From Podocnemis expansa (taxonomy: Eukaryota; Chordata; Testudines; Podocnemididae): a stretch of 64,000 nucleotides of DNA. The stretch's first letter is position 1. Each line of letters starts with the position of its first letter. The translations under genes and the position numbers were made by a program. Below the pieces are notes generated by a model. It saw only the letters and a list, made by a program, of their open reading frames with translations, did not search any database and had not been told where the DNA came from. Positions 21,047 to 32,440 of this stretch are shown here, piece after piece. The stretch is from NCBI GenBank assembly GCA_007922195.1, contig ML682013.1, forward strand, positions 19,768,532-19,832,531, written 5' to 3'.

Positions 21047-23036
21047 TCAACTGCTGAAGTTGTTGTTGTAGGTGTTCATGCTAGGTTGTGGGGTGTATAT
21101 CCCCAGCGACCGGAACGTGGCTCTCGAGTTCTTCATGCCATGGAGTTTTGCATCCGTGGACTCAGCAAAGTGGTCAGGGCCTTCAAACAGCAGGTCCTGA
21201 ATGGTAAGTTGCAGCTGTGGCGGCAGGCCCAAGCCCTGGAGCCAGGCCAAGTGGCACATTACCACAGCCGATGCCATAGTGCGAGTGGCCGTGTCTATGG
21301 TGTCCCAGATAGCCATCAGAGCATCCCTGGATGTCATTTCCCCTTCCTCGAGCATCGTGTCAAAGTCCCTAAGGTGATCCTTGAGAATAATGTTGTGAAA
21401 ACCTTGCATGGCACTCCAGAGGTTAAAGATATATCTTGTTATGAGAGCTGAGTGGTTAGATATGTGCAGCTGTAGGGCTGCTATAGAAGAGACCTTCCTG
21501 CTCAACAAGTCGAGCTTCCTTGCCTCCTTATTTTTAGGTGTGGAACCTGGTTGGCCTTATCTTTCTTTCTGGTTCATGTCGTCAACAACCAGTGGCCCTG
21601 CGGTGGGTGGGGGGGGTGCTGGAAGAGGAAGGAGAACTTGTCCTGAGGGACATGGTTCTTCCGTTCTGCCACCCTTGACACTGGCAGAACTGAGGATGGG
21701 GTTTGCCAACGGGCCTTAACAATGCTCATAGAGGGGGACAGACACCTTAGCAGGTGGGGCCCTACATCTGACGTCAAAGAGAGGGTTGGTTTCCTCTTGG
21801 ACAACCCCTAGCTCCAATTTCAGGTTTGCTGCCATGTGGCAGAGCAGATCTTGCTGGGTGCAAGAGTCCTTGTTGCAGTCAATCAGTCTCTCGAAGGTGT
21901 GCTTATCTGGTGAAGAGGAAGAGTGAGCCTGTGATCTACTACGACAAGTGGAATCTGGGTCGGGCTCATCGTTGGAGAAATCCAAATCTAGGGTCTGTAA
22001 AGGAGAATGGAGAGAACAGTGCTGCGAGTTGAGGTATCGTTGGCTGTCATGTCCAGCCAGTCATGCAACCAATTGTTGAAAGATGCTCTGGCCTCAACAT
22101 AGCATGGAGGAGAGCGATCCCGACCAGGTTGTGGAGTCTTTATGGTACAAGAGAGGGAAGGCTCTGTTAGTCCAGACGTTGCCGACAACCCCTTTTTGCG
22201 CCATGGATCAGGTGAGGGGGAATGTTTGCATCACCATTTCCCCAAACATTCGCTGACCCGTGGTACCATCTTGGGTGAGGGAGAAGAGTGAACAGAGGCC
22301 AGAGGCAAAGCTGACACTGAGTTGGATGATCAGGCCCTCGAACCCTGGGAGCATGGTACCAACGGGTCCTGGGAGGAGCTTGGAGAGGAGGCCGCAGAGC
22401 AGTCCTCAGTGCCAGATTGTGGTACCGGTGGCAGGCTGAGCGGTACCAGGCTGGTAGGGGGTTCTAATTCCTGTGCTGACTGGGTTGCTGGTACCGGGGT
22501 TGGCATTGACTTGGGTTTTTCTGTGGTACTGGAGCCAGGTCCCAGGACCGCACCCACACCTTCGTGGGGGCCCGCGGCATCGATGGTACTGTTAATGGTT
22601 TAGCTTTCGAGTTGTCGGTGGGTCGGTTCGGTGACCGAGGTGTTCGGCGCTGTGGCGATACTGACAAGGGCGTTGACTGAGACTTTGAACTTGGTGCCAA
22701 AGGGCAGTGCCAGTGCTCCAATGTTCGGATTGATCGGGGTGCCAGCGGAGCACTCACAGCTTGGGCAGCATCAGAAGCGTGCACACTGCTCCCAGTAAGA
22801 GAGTGGAGGTGCAGCTCTCTATCTTTGCGAGTCCTCCATTGGAAGGACTGGCAGATAAGGCAGCTCTCAGCGAGGTGTGACTCACCTAGACATGCGAGAC
22901 ATTTATCGTGGCGATCATCAAGAGGGAAAGCTTTGCAGTATCCCAAGCATGGTTTAAAGCCAGGCATCTTAAATTTTGCACAGTAGAAGATGGGCACTTG
23001 CTTCTGCAAGTTTCTTGGCTGATCTGAAACTGTCAC
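21047..23036 (-). pseudogene. DIRS gag-like gene (copy B)
   Basis: First ORF of the element. The start region (23036) reads MTVSDQPRNLQKQVPIF, followed by a Cys/His cluster C-x2-C-x4-H-x4-C-x2-C (CLACLGESHLAESCLIC, about 22850). Then a long Ser/Pro-rich linker (22188-22560) and an acidic Ser-rich segment near 21900 (SSSPDKHTFERLIDCNKD). The C-terminal helical part at 21508-21047 contains DALMAIWDTIDTATRTMAS, a conserved pattern of DIRS gag. Several frame breaks. Probable role: particle protein and RNA binding. Same gene as 7666-9139 in copy A. Confidence 0.75.
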
Positions 23037-24604
23037 TGATGGCAGAAAAAGGAACTGGGAAGGTCAGGGTCACGATCGCCTATATAGCAGCGGTCGTGGC
23101 GCAGAGGGGGCATTGGCCATGTGCCCTGACCTGACAGGCTAAGGCTGAAGACTTTCCGAGCTACTTTGTGCTGCAGCATGTAGACACCTATAACTGAATG
23201 TTGTGAGCAGTGCTCGAAGCATAACAGCCTATTCTTGCTTTATGCAAGTGCCTGTCTCTTTGCTCTGTTTGACATGTATTTTCACTGGAAGATCTGTTTG
23301 CGGATTTCACCAGCGCTCCTACCGCATCTTTCCACCAGAAACCCAAACCTGAGAGACAACCCCCATGGGAGGTTTCTTAATGCCTGTGTGAGCTTCACCG
23401 AGTGGATTGTGCTCTATTTGCAAGTCTTTTAAATGAAGGACTCAGGAAGATGGGGAGCGAAGGCTGAATAATGCGCCCAGGAACAGGCCCTGCAGCTGAT
23501 GCTGGGTACATCTGCCACACCCAAGAATTCACTGGCTCTGCTTGCTGGACGGACACCGGAGGCCTCTCGGCGCCACTCTACAGCTACGAATAAAAGCTGC
23601 GACCAGCCTCTAATTTGGCACCACATGCTCAGTTGGCACTGGAGCCCTCTTGGTGCCGCTCTCCAACTATGATTAAAAGCCATGATCAGCCTCTAACGTG
23701 ACACACCATGCTGGATTGGCATGGGAGCCCTCTCGGCACTGCTCTCCAGCTGCGAATAAAGAGCCGTGATCGGCATCCTACTTGGCGAAGAAAGGGCCGG
23801 AGCATCTGAGCTCCATGCTTTGGCAGCAGCTCCACTTGCCAGTCAGCAGGAAGGCCCTCTCGACACCGCTCTTCAGCAGAAAACAGGTAAGTACGCTCAG
23901 GGCCATTTCCGGCACTGAAGTGCCGGTGCTGTGTCTGGCCCTCCCCTCCAGGGTAAGCGCCTGGAGCCTATCACGGTGCCACCCACGCCGGAGGCCTATG
24001 AAGTGGTAGAGGCCCTTTGGCTCTTGAACACACCACCAGGCCTGCAAAGCAATTGGTAAGTCTGTCTTCCTTTTTTCCCCAACTTTGCCCAGCACCACGG
24101 GGAGCCATTCACAACTTGGGCCACCGCGAAACTGCAGGCTTCAACCCCTACAGTACTGACACCTTTGCCTCAGTACCACAAGAGATCTGAGAGTGCATTT
24201 CTCAGACCCAGCCCCTTACTGAAGGGTCCGCGGCACCAGGTTTTTCCAGGCACTGCACTCGAAACCGGCTACCTCATACTGAGGCCACAGAAGGGGAATC
24301 CCTACTCGGTGCCATGGCCCCAGTGAGGGAACCCCAGTACCAGGGTTGTCCCTTCTCCTGACTACAGCTACGAACAGGGGCCAGGGTCTTGCAGAGAAGA
24401 CCTTACCACACTTGAACCCCTTCACCAGGTCACTGCCTACCTGGGTCAGGGTCACACCCCTCGAGGGAGACCAGGACCCCTTATTTGACCTGGGGTTCAA
24501 AACCTCTCCGGTCACCATTATGATTCTCCCCCTTCATACTCGTGTCCTTGACATTGCTGGGATACGCTGGCCCAAGCCACCCTGATTCATCCTGGGTCCT
24601 CTAG

Positions 24605-25450
24605 GGCTGTGTTCACTCAGCCTCCTTATTTTGAAACAACAGAAGTTGTTTCAAAATAAGGTTTTGGCTGTTCACACGATGCACGGTTGTTTCGGAACAA
24701 CGGGAACCGTTGTTCNNNNNNNNNNNNNNNNNNNNNNNNNNNNNNNNNNNNNNNNNNNNNNNNNNNNNNNNNNNNNNNNNNNNNNNNNNNNNNNNNNNNN
24801 NNNNNNNNNNNNNNNNNNNNNNNNNNNNNNNNNNNNNNNNNNNNNNNNNNNNNNNNNNNNNNNNNNNNNNNNNNNNNNNNNNNNNNNNNNNNNNNNNNNN
24901 NNNNNNNNNNNNNNNNNNNNNNNNNNNNNNNNNNNNNNNNNNNNNNNNNNNNNNNNNNNNNNNNNNNNNNNNNNNNNNNNNNNNNNNNNNNNNNNNNNNN
25001 NNNNNNNNNNNNNNNNNNNNNNNNNNNNNNNNNNNNNNNNNNNNNNNNNNNNNNNNNNNNNNNNNNNNNNNNNNNNNNNNNNNNNNNNNNNNNNNNNNNN
25101 NNNNNNNNNNNNNNNAAACAAATTAAACCTAGTCTGTGGGCAAAACAACGTTGTTTCACAACAGTTGTTTCAAAACAACACCGTGCAAATGTGTTGTTTC
25201 GAAACAATGGTGGTTTCAAAATGATTTGTTTTGAAACAACCGTCATCTGAACATGTTGTTTTGAAACGACGGTGAGTTGTTTCGAAATAACTGTTGTCCA
25301 GAATTGCTATTTCGATTCTGGCTTTTCTCCTCATTTCGAAGTGACTTTTTTGCTAATTCGAAATAAGTCATTTCGAAATAAGGCATTATTTTGATACAAG
25401 TTGTTTTGAAACAACAGTATCGAAATAACCCACTGTGTGTAAACACAGCC
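24605..25450. mobile_element. foldback element with TTGTTTCGAAACAA interior, TSD TAG
   Basis: Starts GGCTGTGTTCACTCAG and ends GTGTAAACACAGCC, flanked by TAG at 24602-24604 and 25451-25453. What can be read of the interior is dense in the palindromes GTTGTTTCGAAACAAC and ATTTCGAAAT. It shares end design and 3-bp duplication with the GGCTATGTC MITEs but has a different interior vocabulary. The centre is unknown because of the assembly gap. Confidence 0.75.
24716..25115. other. assembly gap (400 N)
   Basis: Exactly 400 undetermined bases, so the true length is probably an estimate or convention. It falls inside a self-complementary foldback element, a plausible cause of assembly failure. Open frames reported across it are artefacts. 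Confidence 0.98.
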
Positions 25451-25930
25451 TAGGAGTCCCAGAAGGTTTGACCTCCTGATAGAAAAAGCCTACTCAGTTT
25501 TCAGCTTTTCAGCTGAGGGTTCCTAGCCATCAGGCCTTGGTTAAAAGATTCCCTAGACCTGTGGGCTTCTACGAAGAGTTTCAGCAGCTTCCTCCCACAA
25601 GAACACTTGGAGGATTTGAATGCCTTCACCAAGGAAGGTGCCTTGGCCTCTCACCATGCCTTTACAGTGGGATTCAATGCCTCGAACATGGCCAGCCACG
25701 GCATTGCAATAGCCGTGGTTATGCACCGAGCAGCCTGGCTTTGGGATTTTGACCTGTCCCAGGACTTACAGTAGGCCATATTAGACTTCCTTTTAGAGGG
25801 ACAGTCTCCCTCTTTACCTGCCCACTGACTCCCTGATCTGTGACGACTGTGTCCATAGGTCAGCCCTCAGACCCCTGGGTATACTTACTCCTCAGGTGCC
25901 TCAACGTTTCCAGTCTACTGCAACCTCTTG

Positions 25931-28480
25931 AACGCATGGGGGAGGGGTCCTTGTTGGATCCCCCCACACACACAACCAAAATGGCTATCTTTTAGGAGTC
26001 TTTGGACCGCAGGACGATGGTCCCCTTTCCTCATTATAGGGATCAACTCCAACAGGGTTGCTTCTCCCTCCATCAAACCCTTGAATGTCAGAGCAGTACC
26101 CTCAATGCTTTTGCTAAACACCACCTCACAATCAGCCTCGGGACGCCTCTTCCTCCTTTCCGGTAACGATGTGCCTTCCTCTTCCCTTTCCATACTCTTC
26201 GGGTCAAGTAAGGGACTGGCCACCGGAGAATTCCCCTCACATGCACTTGGTCCTAGTCGTATACACCCTTGGAGCCTTGGTGGGAATCCAGAGATCATAG
26301 AGGTATGCAAGGCAGGCACATGATGTCCCTGCCAAAAAAAAAAAAAAACAAAAAAACCAACCAAACCTATAGCCCTCTGGGACAAGGGAAGGATGCCTAC
26401 ACCTCTGCAAACTCCTTCCCAGTTGGGCACACTGGAAAGGATATGCTTCTGTGTCAGGCTGCAATGGATTGGGGGGAAACTCTTGCGGGATGAGGCACCC
26501 CGCCCCCAAGATGACGGGTAAGAGGGCAAACCCATATTCCTTTGTCCTCTTTTCTCCCGCCTCAGCTCCCCAGGAAGTACCCCTTTTAATATCAGGGCCA
26601 TGCTCTTCAGGCTTGTATTAGGCTTTTGCCTGAGGGATCCTCAAGTGTCACCGTAGGGGTTTTTGCCTTTTTAGCTCTTACACCTCCTCCCCAAGGACCT
26701 TCACCACAGTACACTGGTCCTTCTGTCCATGGGCAGACCTAGTTTAGCCCTTGACTGGAACCTACTCTGCTCTGGTGCCTCCCTCTAACCAGGCAAGGAT
26801 CGCTTTCCCCTGAAAACCCTAGACAGCCATCTAGGAACTGCCTTGATCTTTCTATTGCACCCCTCTCCTCCCTAGAATTGCAACAAAGGGAGACAGTAGG
26901 GGATAGAACTCCTAACCACTTGAGGCATTCATACACCTGAGTGAGCCATTTGAGGACCTGTGATCTTCAGCTGAGGGAAGTTCCCCTGCAGAACTCTGGC
27001 CCAGGTCAACTTATAGACCCTTAATAGGCTGGAGAGGCTGATGCCTTATGGGTGACGATTTTGTAATGGCCCCTCTTGCCCCTCAATATTCCTTAAAGGA
27101 CACAGCAGTTCTTCCTTGTTTTTCCCTAAGTAGGGGTTGCCTTATGCTCTCCTCTTCTTCCAGGGATCTCTCCCTCTTCCCTCCTCCCATTCGGGACCTT
27201 CCCAAGCCTTAACCCTTCCAATACATGGGGTGGCACACCAATAACACTCCTTCCCCTCGGAGCAGACATTATAGACCATGTTTGACATGTGTCTTGCCTA
27301 AGGCATCGTCTTCTGTCCTCATTAGGATCTATGCAAGATCGCTCGTAGTTGGCATTGTAGCCAGGACCTAACACCTGCATCCACCACTAGAGATGAGTCA
27401 GCTATGTTATGAAGGTTGACTGCATCTCCATAGAAGTGAGAAGTGAGAATATCTTCCAAGCTATGAGCCCCAATCCGAACACTCCGATTCTGGAGCGTGG
27501 AGGCACAACTTTTGAGGTGGACCTGACCCATCTACAGAGATGGCCGGATACCCCTTCTCTTTATTCAGCACACCTCTCCATACGCGGGTCAGTGTACCGG
27601 GAGAGAAGAGTGCAGGGGCAGGGAACAGAAATGCGCACCTAGCTTTGAAGTTGCATAAGCCCCCCCCACCCCAAGAACCCAGTGATAGTTTCACACCACC
27701 CCTACCTCTGGTCATCCCCCCACCCCCCCCGTTTTCGGTTGGGGACAACCTAACATGGGGGATTCAATCACTTTTCTCCCAGTTTCTCTCCTGATACTAG
27801 GATGGGTGTACCTAAGGGTTCACCTTTTTACTACTATAACCTGCTCAAGGGTTACCTCTATAGAAGGGCCCTTCTGAGATGTCCACTTCTCTCTTTATGA
27901 TGACCTCTCTGGAGTGTCTCTGATGCTTTTGGGCCTCAGAGATGGGTCTGCCAAGCCTCTAGGCCTTATTCTGGGGCCCTCCTTCCAGGCCCTCCATTCC
28001 CATGGATCAACGGATGGAGGCACAGGGGTCCCCACCCACTCTTTCCTCATTATCCTTCTTCCTGTGTTAGCTTCCATATGGAGCCGGGATGCCTCAGTTT
28101 AGGGTGCCCCTTATCAATCCTACCCATGGCATTGCCTGCCAGTATGCCAATGGGGAAAGGCCTCTTGCCTATCCCCTGTTTGGCCAAGGGACAATGTGTT
28201 CTCTGCCCCAGTCTTGGTTAGTAACTTAACCCAATTGACCTCCCCCCTTTGGAGTTGAGGTGGCAAGTGCAGCAATTATTCCACCCTTGCCCTTCGCCTG
28301 CAGCTGTGGAAGTCTGTTGCCCTGGATCACGACTGCCTTTCTCAGGAGTCAATTCTTCTAGGAGGGTGCAACCCTCCTACACTAGACACTTTTGCTGGTG
28401 ACAAGGATGTTATTTGCTATTATAATATAGCAAATTTCCCGACAATGAACCGGGGACTGCCTCTGTTGGAGTGATAGTCT
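25931..28480 (-). other. unidentified retroelement-like block
   Basis: About 2.5 kb that matches none of the other DIRS copies. It is pyrimidine-rich on the plus strand, so minus-strand frames are Arg/Glu/Gly-rich; the 228-codon frame at 25915-26601 contains a charged segment (ERRKRRPEADCEVVFSKSIE) with no domain I can name. On the minus strand at about 27560-27580 there is AATAAAGAGAAGGGG, resembling a polyadenylation signal, and just downstream a frame beginning MGQ (27531). An insertion of an LTR or retroviral type in copy C is possible, but I cannot support it with motifs. An A-run lies at 26334-26360. Confidence 0.35.
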
Positions 28481-28659
28481 CCTGACAGAGTGGCAAATGA
28501 CCCCTTGGCATGCTTATGCATGCCTTTTCTTGAAGATCTTGCACTTGGCAGCGTGTCCATAGGCGTTCGCCTGGCACCCTACTGCTTCTTCAGACAATTT
28601 TGGGTGCTGTGCTGTTTGTGGGTAGCTGTGCTGATGGCAGATAAGGTTCTAACTCCACC

Positions 28660-29016
28660 CACCTTCCATAGTACAGCTAGCAGTCACCTGATACTGAATG
28701 TATCTGATCAGCGCTTGAAGAAGACTGGTGGGTTACTTACCAGTAACCGTCCTTCTTCAAGATGGGCTGCTCAGATTCATTCAGAGCCCTCCCGCCATCC
28801 TTGCTACTATGAGTTAGTGACTAATGGGAACTGAGGAGGAGCAGGGCTGGGGCCATATATATGGCCAGGGAGCGGTGGTTGCCAGCCCTATCTTGACAGG
28901 CTAAGGCTAAAAGAAGTTCCGACCAATCGTGTGCTGTGGTATATAGACACCTGATACTGAATGAAGCTGAGCAGCCCATCTCGAAGAAGGACAGTTACTG
29001 GTAAGTAACCCACCAG
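28660..29016 (+). repeat. DIRS copy C: internal complementary region and right terminal repeat
   Basis: The complement of the internal region of A and B is visible at 28670-28780 (GTACAGCTAGCAGTCACCTG, CTTACCAGTAACCGTCC). It is followed by the terminal repeat (CCATATATATGGCCAGGGAG, TTGACAGGCTAAGGC, ATAGACACCTGATACTG), ending GTAAGTAACCCACCAG. Together these define the 3' end of a plus-strand DIRS. Confidence 0.75.
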
Positions 29017-29764
29017 TTTCAGTCTTTGTTTCCAAACCCCTCAACCCCTCCCTTTCAGGGCTGAGGTGATTCTTTTGTCTCTTCACAGACACCTCCATTA
29101 GCATACCTTTGCCTCTTTCAGGTTCACTGCTGCTGGGAGAGACTTTTGTCTGTTCCCTTATTCCGGAGCCATAGAAAGCATGTTACATGTTTGTTCACAT
29201 GTATGAAGTTGTAGGAAACATATCTTCACAGAAATCATGCAGAACAGGTTATTAGGATCCACACAGAAACATTGCATGGTGCAATTGGCAGCAAATCATA
29301 CAATTCCAGTGTACAAGTAAACAGGAAAATCATGTAGATCATAACCCAGGGTGCACACAGTCACAAGTAGAAACCAGCAAAACAGGGGTGATGTTTCCAA
29401 TTGGTGCAATTACAATTCCTTTTACATGATTGGTTATTGGCCACATTATAGATTACAAAGAACAGGATAGAACAATAAGTTTGAAACAAGCAGATAAACA
29501 CACATTTGCTCTAGCAGATTGCAGCTATAGTTAAATTTCATACATATGCTGCATCTGGTGGTGTTTTTACTGAGCAGGAACAGATAAGGGCTATTATCAT
29601 GGTCTGGGTTGCTGAAACTCATAGTGCTTCTAGCAGGACTGAGGTAGAAATGCTTATCCCTTTAGACAGTGCATTCTTATCTTGTTACAAACAGTTTTAC
29701 AGCTTCTGCTGGTCATCACTGACCTTTACATTCTTTCAGGGGGAGACATGTAATACAGCTAAAT
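29017..29764. mobile_element. LTR-type sequence, right part after DIRS copy C
   Basis: Apparent continuation of the LTR-type sequence cut at 17385. No coding capacity; it contains TCTTCACAGACACCTCCATT. The right limit is uncertain and placed near the end of recognisable LTR-like sequence around 29760. Confidence 0.4.
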
Positions 29765-29864
29765 ATGGAGGTCTATAGTTAGTTTAACACAATATGGAAG
29801 CCTAGGGTTATTAATTTTGATCCACAAGACCTCACTGAAGGAAAGGAGCACTCATTCCAGAAAC

Positions 29865-30538
29865 CAGGGGCGTTCCTGCCGCTGGGCACCCCGGGGCACA
29901 TGCCCCAGGTCCCAGCGCCAGTGCCCTGGATCTCCAGCCCAATTGGGCCAGGGATCCGGGGCCCGTCCGGCTGCCCGCAGCCATGGCGGCCCCGTCCCCA
30001 GCCAGGGACCCAGAGTCCAGCTGGCCGCCCAGCCGGCCCTGCCCCTTGGCCAGGGATAGGGCCAGGCGGGGCCGCGCTGCCGCGGGCGGCTAGGCCGTGG
30101 ACAGGCGAGGTCAGAAGTGGCCACAGGAGGCTGGGCCCCGCGCCGCCGTGGCCACGGGCGTGCAGGCCCCTGGATCCCTGGCTGGGGACAGGGCCACCGC
30201 GGCAGTGGGCGACCAGACCCTGGATCTCCGGCCAAGGATCTGGGGCCCAGCCCCATCCACTGCCGGGGATCCGGGGCTCAGCCACCTGCGGCTGTGGCGG
30301 CTCCCTCCCCAGCCGGGGATCTGGGGCCTGGCCTCCTGTGGCTGTGGGCATGGGCCCAGCTTCCTGCGGCCGCTTCTGGCCCAGCCATGCCACGGCCTAG
30401 CCACCCACAGCAGTGCGGCCCCACATGGCCCTATCCCTGGCCAGGGGGTGGGCCTGCCTGCTGGGTGTGGAGCCTGCCAGCTGGGGGCTGGGCCTGGGCC
30501 CGTGCCCCGGGTCCCTCACTGCCCCAGCGATGCCCCTG
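29865..30538. mobile_element. GC-rich hAT-type non-autonomous element, perfect 8-bp TSD
   Basis: 674 bp. Starts CAGGGGCGTTCCTGCCG and ends CCCCAGCGATGCCCCTG. CCAGAAAC is duplicated exactly at 29857-29864 and 30539-30546, the hallmark of hAT transposition. The GC-rich interior of GGGGATCCGGGGC-type units matches the elements at 4555 (inverted) and 51570. No transposase; open frames on both strands are compositional. Confidence 0.9.
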
Positions 30539-31927
30539 CCAGAAACAGTCAGAAAGAAGAGAATTCCTCTCTCTTCTGCATGTGGATCCTGGACACTGAT
30601 CATCCCTTTTAATTTTCTTGGTTTAGACTAACCCAGTAGGAAAAAGCCATGGACTGAGATAGCTTTGGAGGTGGAGAGGAAGATAGAATATGGCCCAGGG
30701 AAGGAAGCATTAAACAGTTTTGGTTGTTAGACCACTGACAGCCTGAGTGAGAGCCTGGTGGACTGGAGGGCCCAGGATCCTATGCCAAAAACCACACTAT
30801 TGGTCATGGATTGTGGCCCTGATCCCTAGACCATGCTTTCTGACCAGCCACCAACTGAAGATCATAATGCTTCTTGATTTACAATGACAGGAGAAGATCA
30901 TTTTTGCATCAGAATTTTGCTGACACTATGGCCAAGGAGAGTCAGCATTAAATACCGTCTCAAGAAAGCTCAAGTTGGCATAGTTGCCGCCACTGAAACA
31001 TCCACTTGGGGGGACTATGGAACTTCCCCCAAAGGACCACAACTACATTGAATTTTTGACAAGAAGAATGCATAAAACCTCCCTGCATATTGGTACTACA
31101 GCTGCCTCATAGAACCTCAGCCAGGGTGAAGATACCATTTGGGCAGATGTACGTTATGTCAGAGCCTGAACAGGTGATGTTCCAAGAAATATCTCCAAGA
31201 GATCCTGGCTGGTCCAAGTGTTCATCTGCAAGTTGAGTTGGCAAGAGAGTGCCCCAGTCCTTTTCATAAAAAAGGAGGGCAGTCTCCATCTTTGTGTCAT
31301 TTACCAAACCCTAAATCGGGCAGCAATCTGGAACTGTTACCATGACCCTGTTTTCTGAGTTGTTGAAGTGGGTGGTGGCTGCTTGCCTATTCATTAAACT
31401 TTATGTCCATGCATCTTACAGTCTCATCTGTGTCTGAGAGGGGAATGTAAGGAAGACCACCTTTTGGCCCTGCTATGGCCAGTCTGAACATTTAGTTATG
31501 CCATTTCAACTGATTAATATCCCAGCAACATTCCAGCATTTCATTAACAATGTGCTACAAAACTGGCTTGATTAATTTGTGTTGGTATATTTAGATAATA
31601 TATTGATCTTTTCATATGATCCGGAGCAATATACCACTCTCATCTGCACTGTTCTGGAGAGACCACAACAACAGGGTCTCCATTGCTAAACCTGAGAGCT
31701 GCACATTCAGTCAACCCTCAGCTGAGTCCTTGGATTTCATCATCTGCATGGAAGCAATCAAGATGGATCTGTGCAAGGTCCAGACTCTCCACGACTAGAC
31801 AGTCTCCCAGGTGTCCTAACCTTCAACTTTCTTTACACTTCACAAACTTCTACTGGAGGTTTATTTCAAACTTCCCAAAAGAAGCTAAGCCTTCACTGAG
31901 CTATCTATAAAAACTCCCATTCTATTA

Positions 31928-31990
31928 GGCTATGTCTACACTTGCAAGTTAGTTTGAATTAAGGAAACTCATCCCTGCTGAACTAAATTA
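31928..31990. mobile_element. foldback MITE, left-end fragment
   Basis: GGCTATGTCTACACTTGC followed by AAGTTAGTTTGAATTAAGG, then broken off within gypsy pol. The RNase H start of pol is missing at this point, so a deletion removed the rest of the MITE and part of the gene. Confidence 0.6.
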
Positions 31991-32157
31991 TAAAATCTGG
32001 ATGAGATGCCTTTGAAGACTGGCAGCATTTGGTCCAAGTATTTACCAGTCATAAGAACTCGAAGTACCTGATAAGTGCCAACCCCCTAAACAAATGGCAG
32101 CTTATTGTTTCGAGGCTTAATAGGGACTTTGGATTTTTCTCTCAGTACAAGAGGTGA

Positions 32158-32440
32158 TTTTTTTTTTTAAACTTATTGTCCTCTATATGCCATTCCTCAG
32201 TGTTTGTGTCTTAACAACTGGTTTGATTTGCTGTTATAGTGTGACCTGACCCCAGGACTTAAACTTCCTTGTATTTATTTCCTCCCATTCCGTAAATTCT
32301 GCCATCTTCAAAGCATCTGACTAAGAGGGATTTTCTCCCATGAAAGCTCATTTAGTAAATAAATTTGTTAGTCTTTAAGTGCCACAGGACTCCTTGTTTG
32401 TTTTGCTGAACTAGACTAACACAGCTGTACCTTTAGAACT
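32158..32440 (+). mobile_element. Penelope-like repeat inserted in gypsy RNase H
   Basis: Carries the 3' module seen repeatedly here: GCATCTGACTAAGAGGG, then TTTTCTCCCATGAAAGCTC, then TTTGTTAGTCTTTAAGTGCC and GAACTAGACTAACACAGC. The RNase H text stops at TTTCTCTCAGTACAA and resumes after CTTCCCCCCAGTTCAG, two similar segments that look like a diverged target duplication. The class (Penelope-like) is my assignment from the conserved module; the repeat itself is certain. Confidence 0.65.

Larger units (their letters stand above)
17572..23227 (-). mobile_element. DIRS retrotransposon copy B (minus strand), nearly full length
   Basis: The most complete DIRS copy here, about 5.65 kb. It has a left terminal region from GTGGGTTACTTACCAG, an internal complementary region at 17827-17900, then (reading on the minus strand) gag 23036-21047, RT/RNase H 20947-19377 and tyrosine recombinase 19376-18021, and a right terminal repeat ending in GCTCGAAGCATAACAG. 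AACAG is present at both junctions with copy C (17567-17571, 23223-23227). All genes carry stops or frameshifts. It gives the reference for what copy A has lost and for the empty hAT site. Confidence 0.88.
23228..25930 (+). pseudogene. DIRS gag-like remnant (copy C), split by a foldback element
   Basis: Plus-strand continuation of copy C. The first bases (CTTGCTTTATGCAAGTGCC) match the gag start of copy B on the other strand. It then carries a Ser/Arg/His-rich segment with repeated TCTCGGCGCCACTCT / CTCTCCAACTATGA-type units (23550-23900). After the foldback insertion (24605-25450) the C-terminal gag helices resume at 25560-25760 (FTVGFNASNMASHGIAIAVV in a broken frame), equivalent to copy B 21100-21500. 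Stops are frequent, so there is no product. The gag of C is clearly more diverged than A and B are from each other, marking a different DIRS subfamily. Confidence 0.6.
17386..29016 (+). mobile_element. DIRS retrotransposon copy C (plus strand), host of copy B
   Basis: The left terminal repeat is at 17386-17571 and the inverted right one at about 28840-29016. They share the block with CCATATATATGGCC, the TGCCAGCCCT/TCTTGACAGGC region and the TAGACACCT end in opposite orientation. An internal complementary region lies at about 28690-28780. CCAGTTT occurs at both junctions (17382-17388 and 29013-29019), consistent with a recombinase crossover core. Copy B is inserted after the left repeat, so copy C continues at 23228 with its gag. 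A foldback element (24605-25450) and an unidentified block (25.9-28.5 kb) occupy much of the rest; I could not find its RT or recombinase. Confidence 0.75.

Noticed and set aside
24626..25250. Open frames of 138-206 codons
   Set aside because: Made of the 400-N gap; the undetermined bases contain no stop by definition.
27322..27531. Retroviral gag start (MGQ frame near a minus-strand AATAAA)
   Set aside because: A myristoylation-like start and one signal are too little; no capsid, zinc-knuckle or pol motif follows. Kept only as an unidentified block.
31107..31307. Minus-strand 66-codon ORF as a gene
   Set aside because: It is the shadow of the plus-strand gypsy RT entry region.
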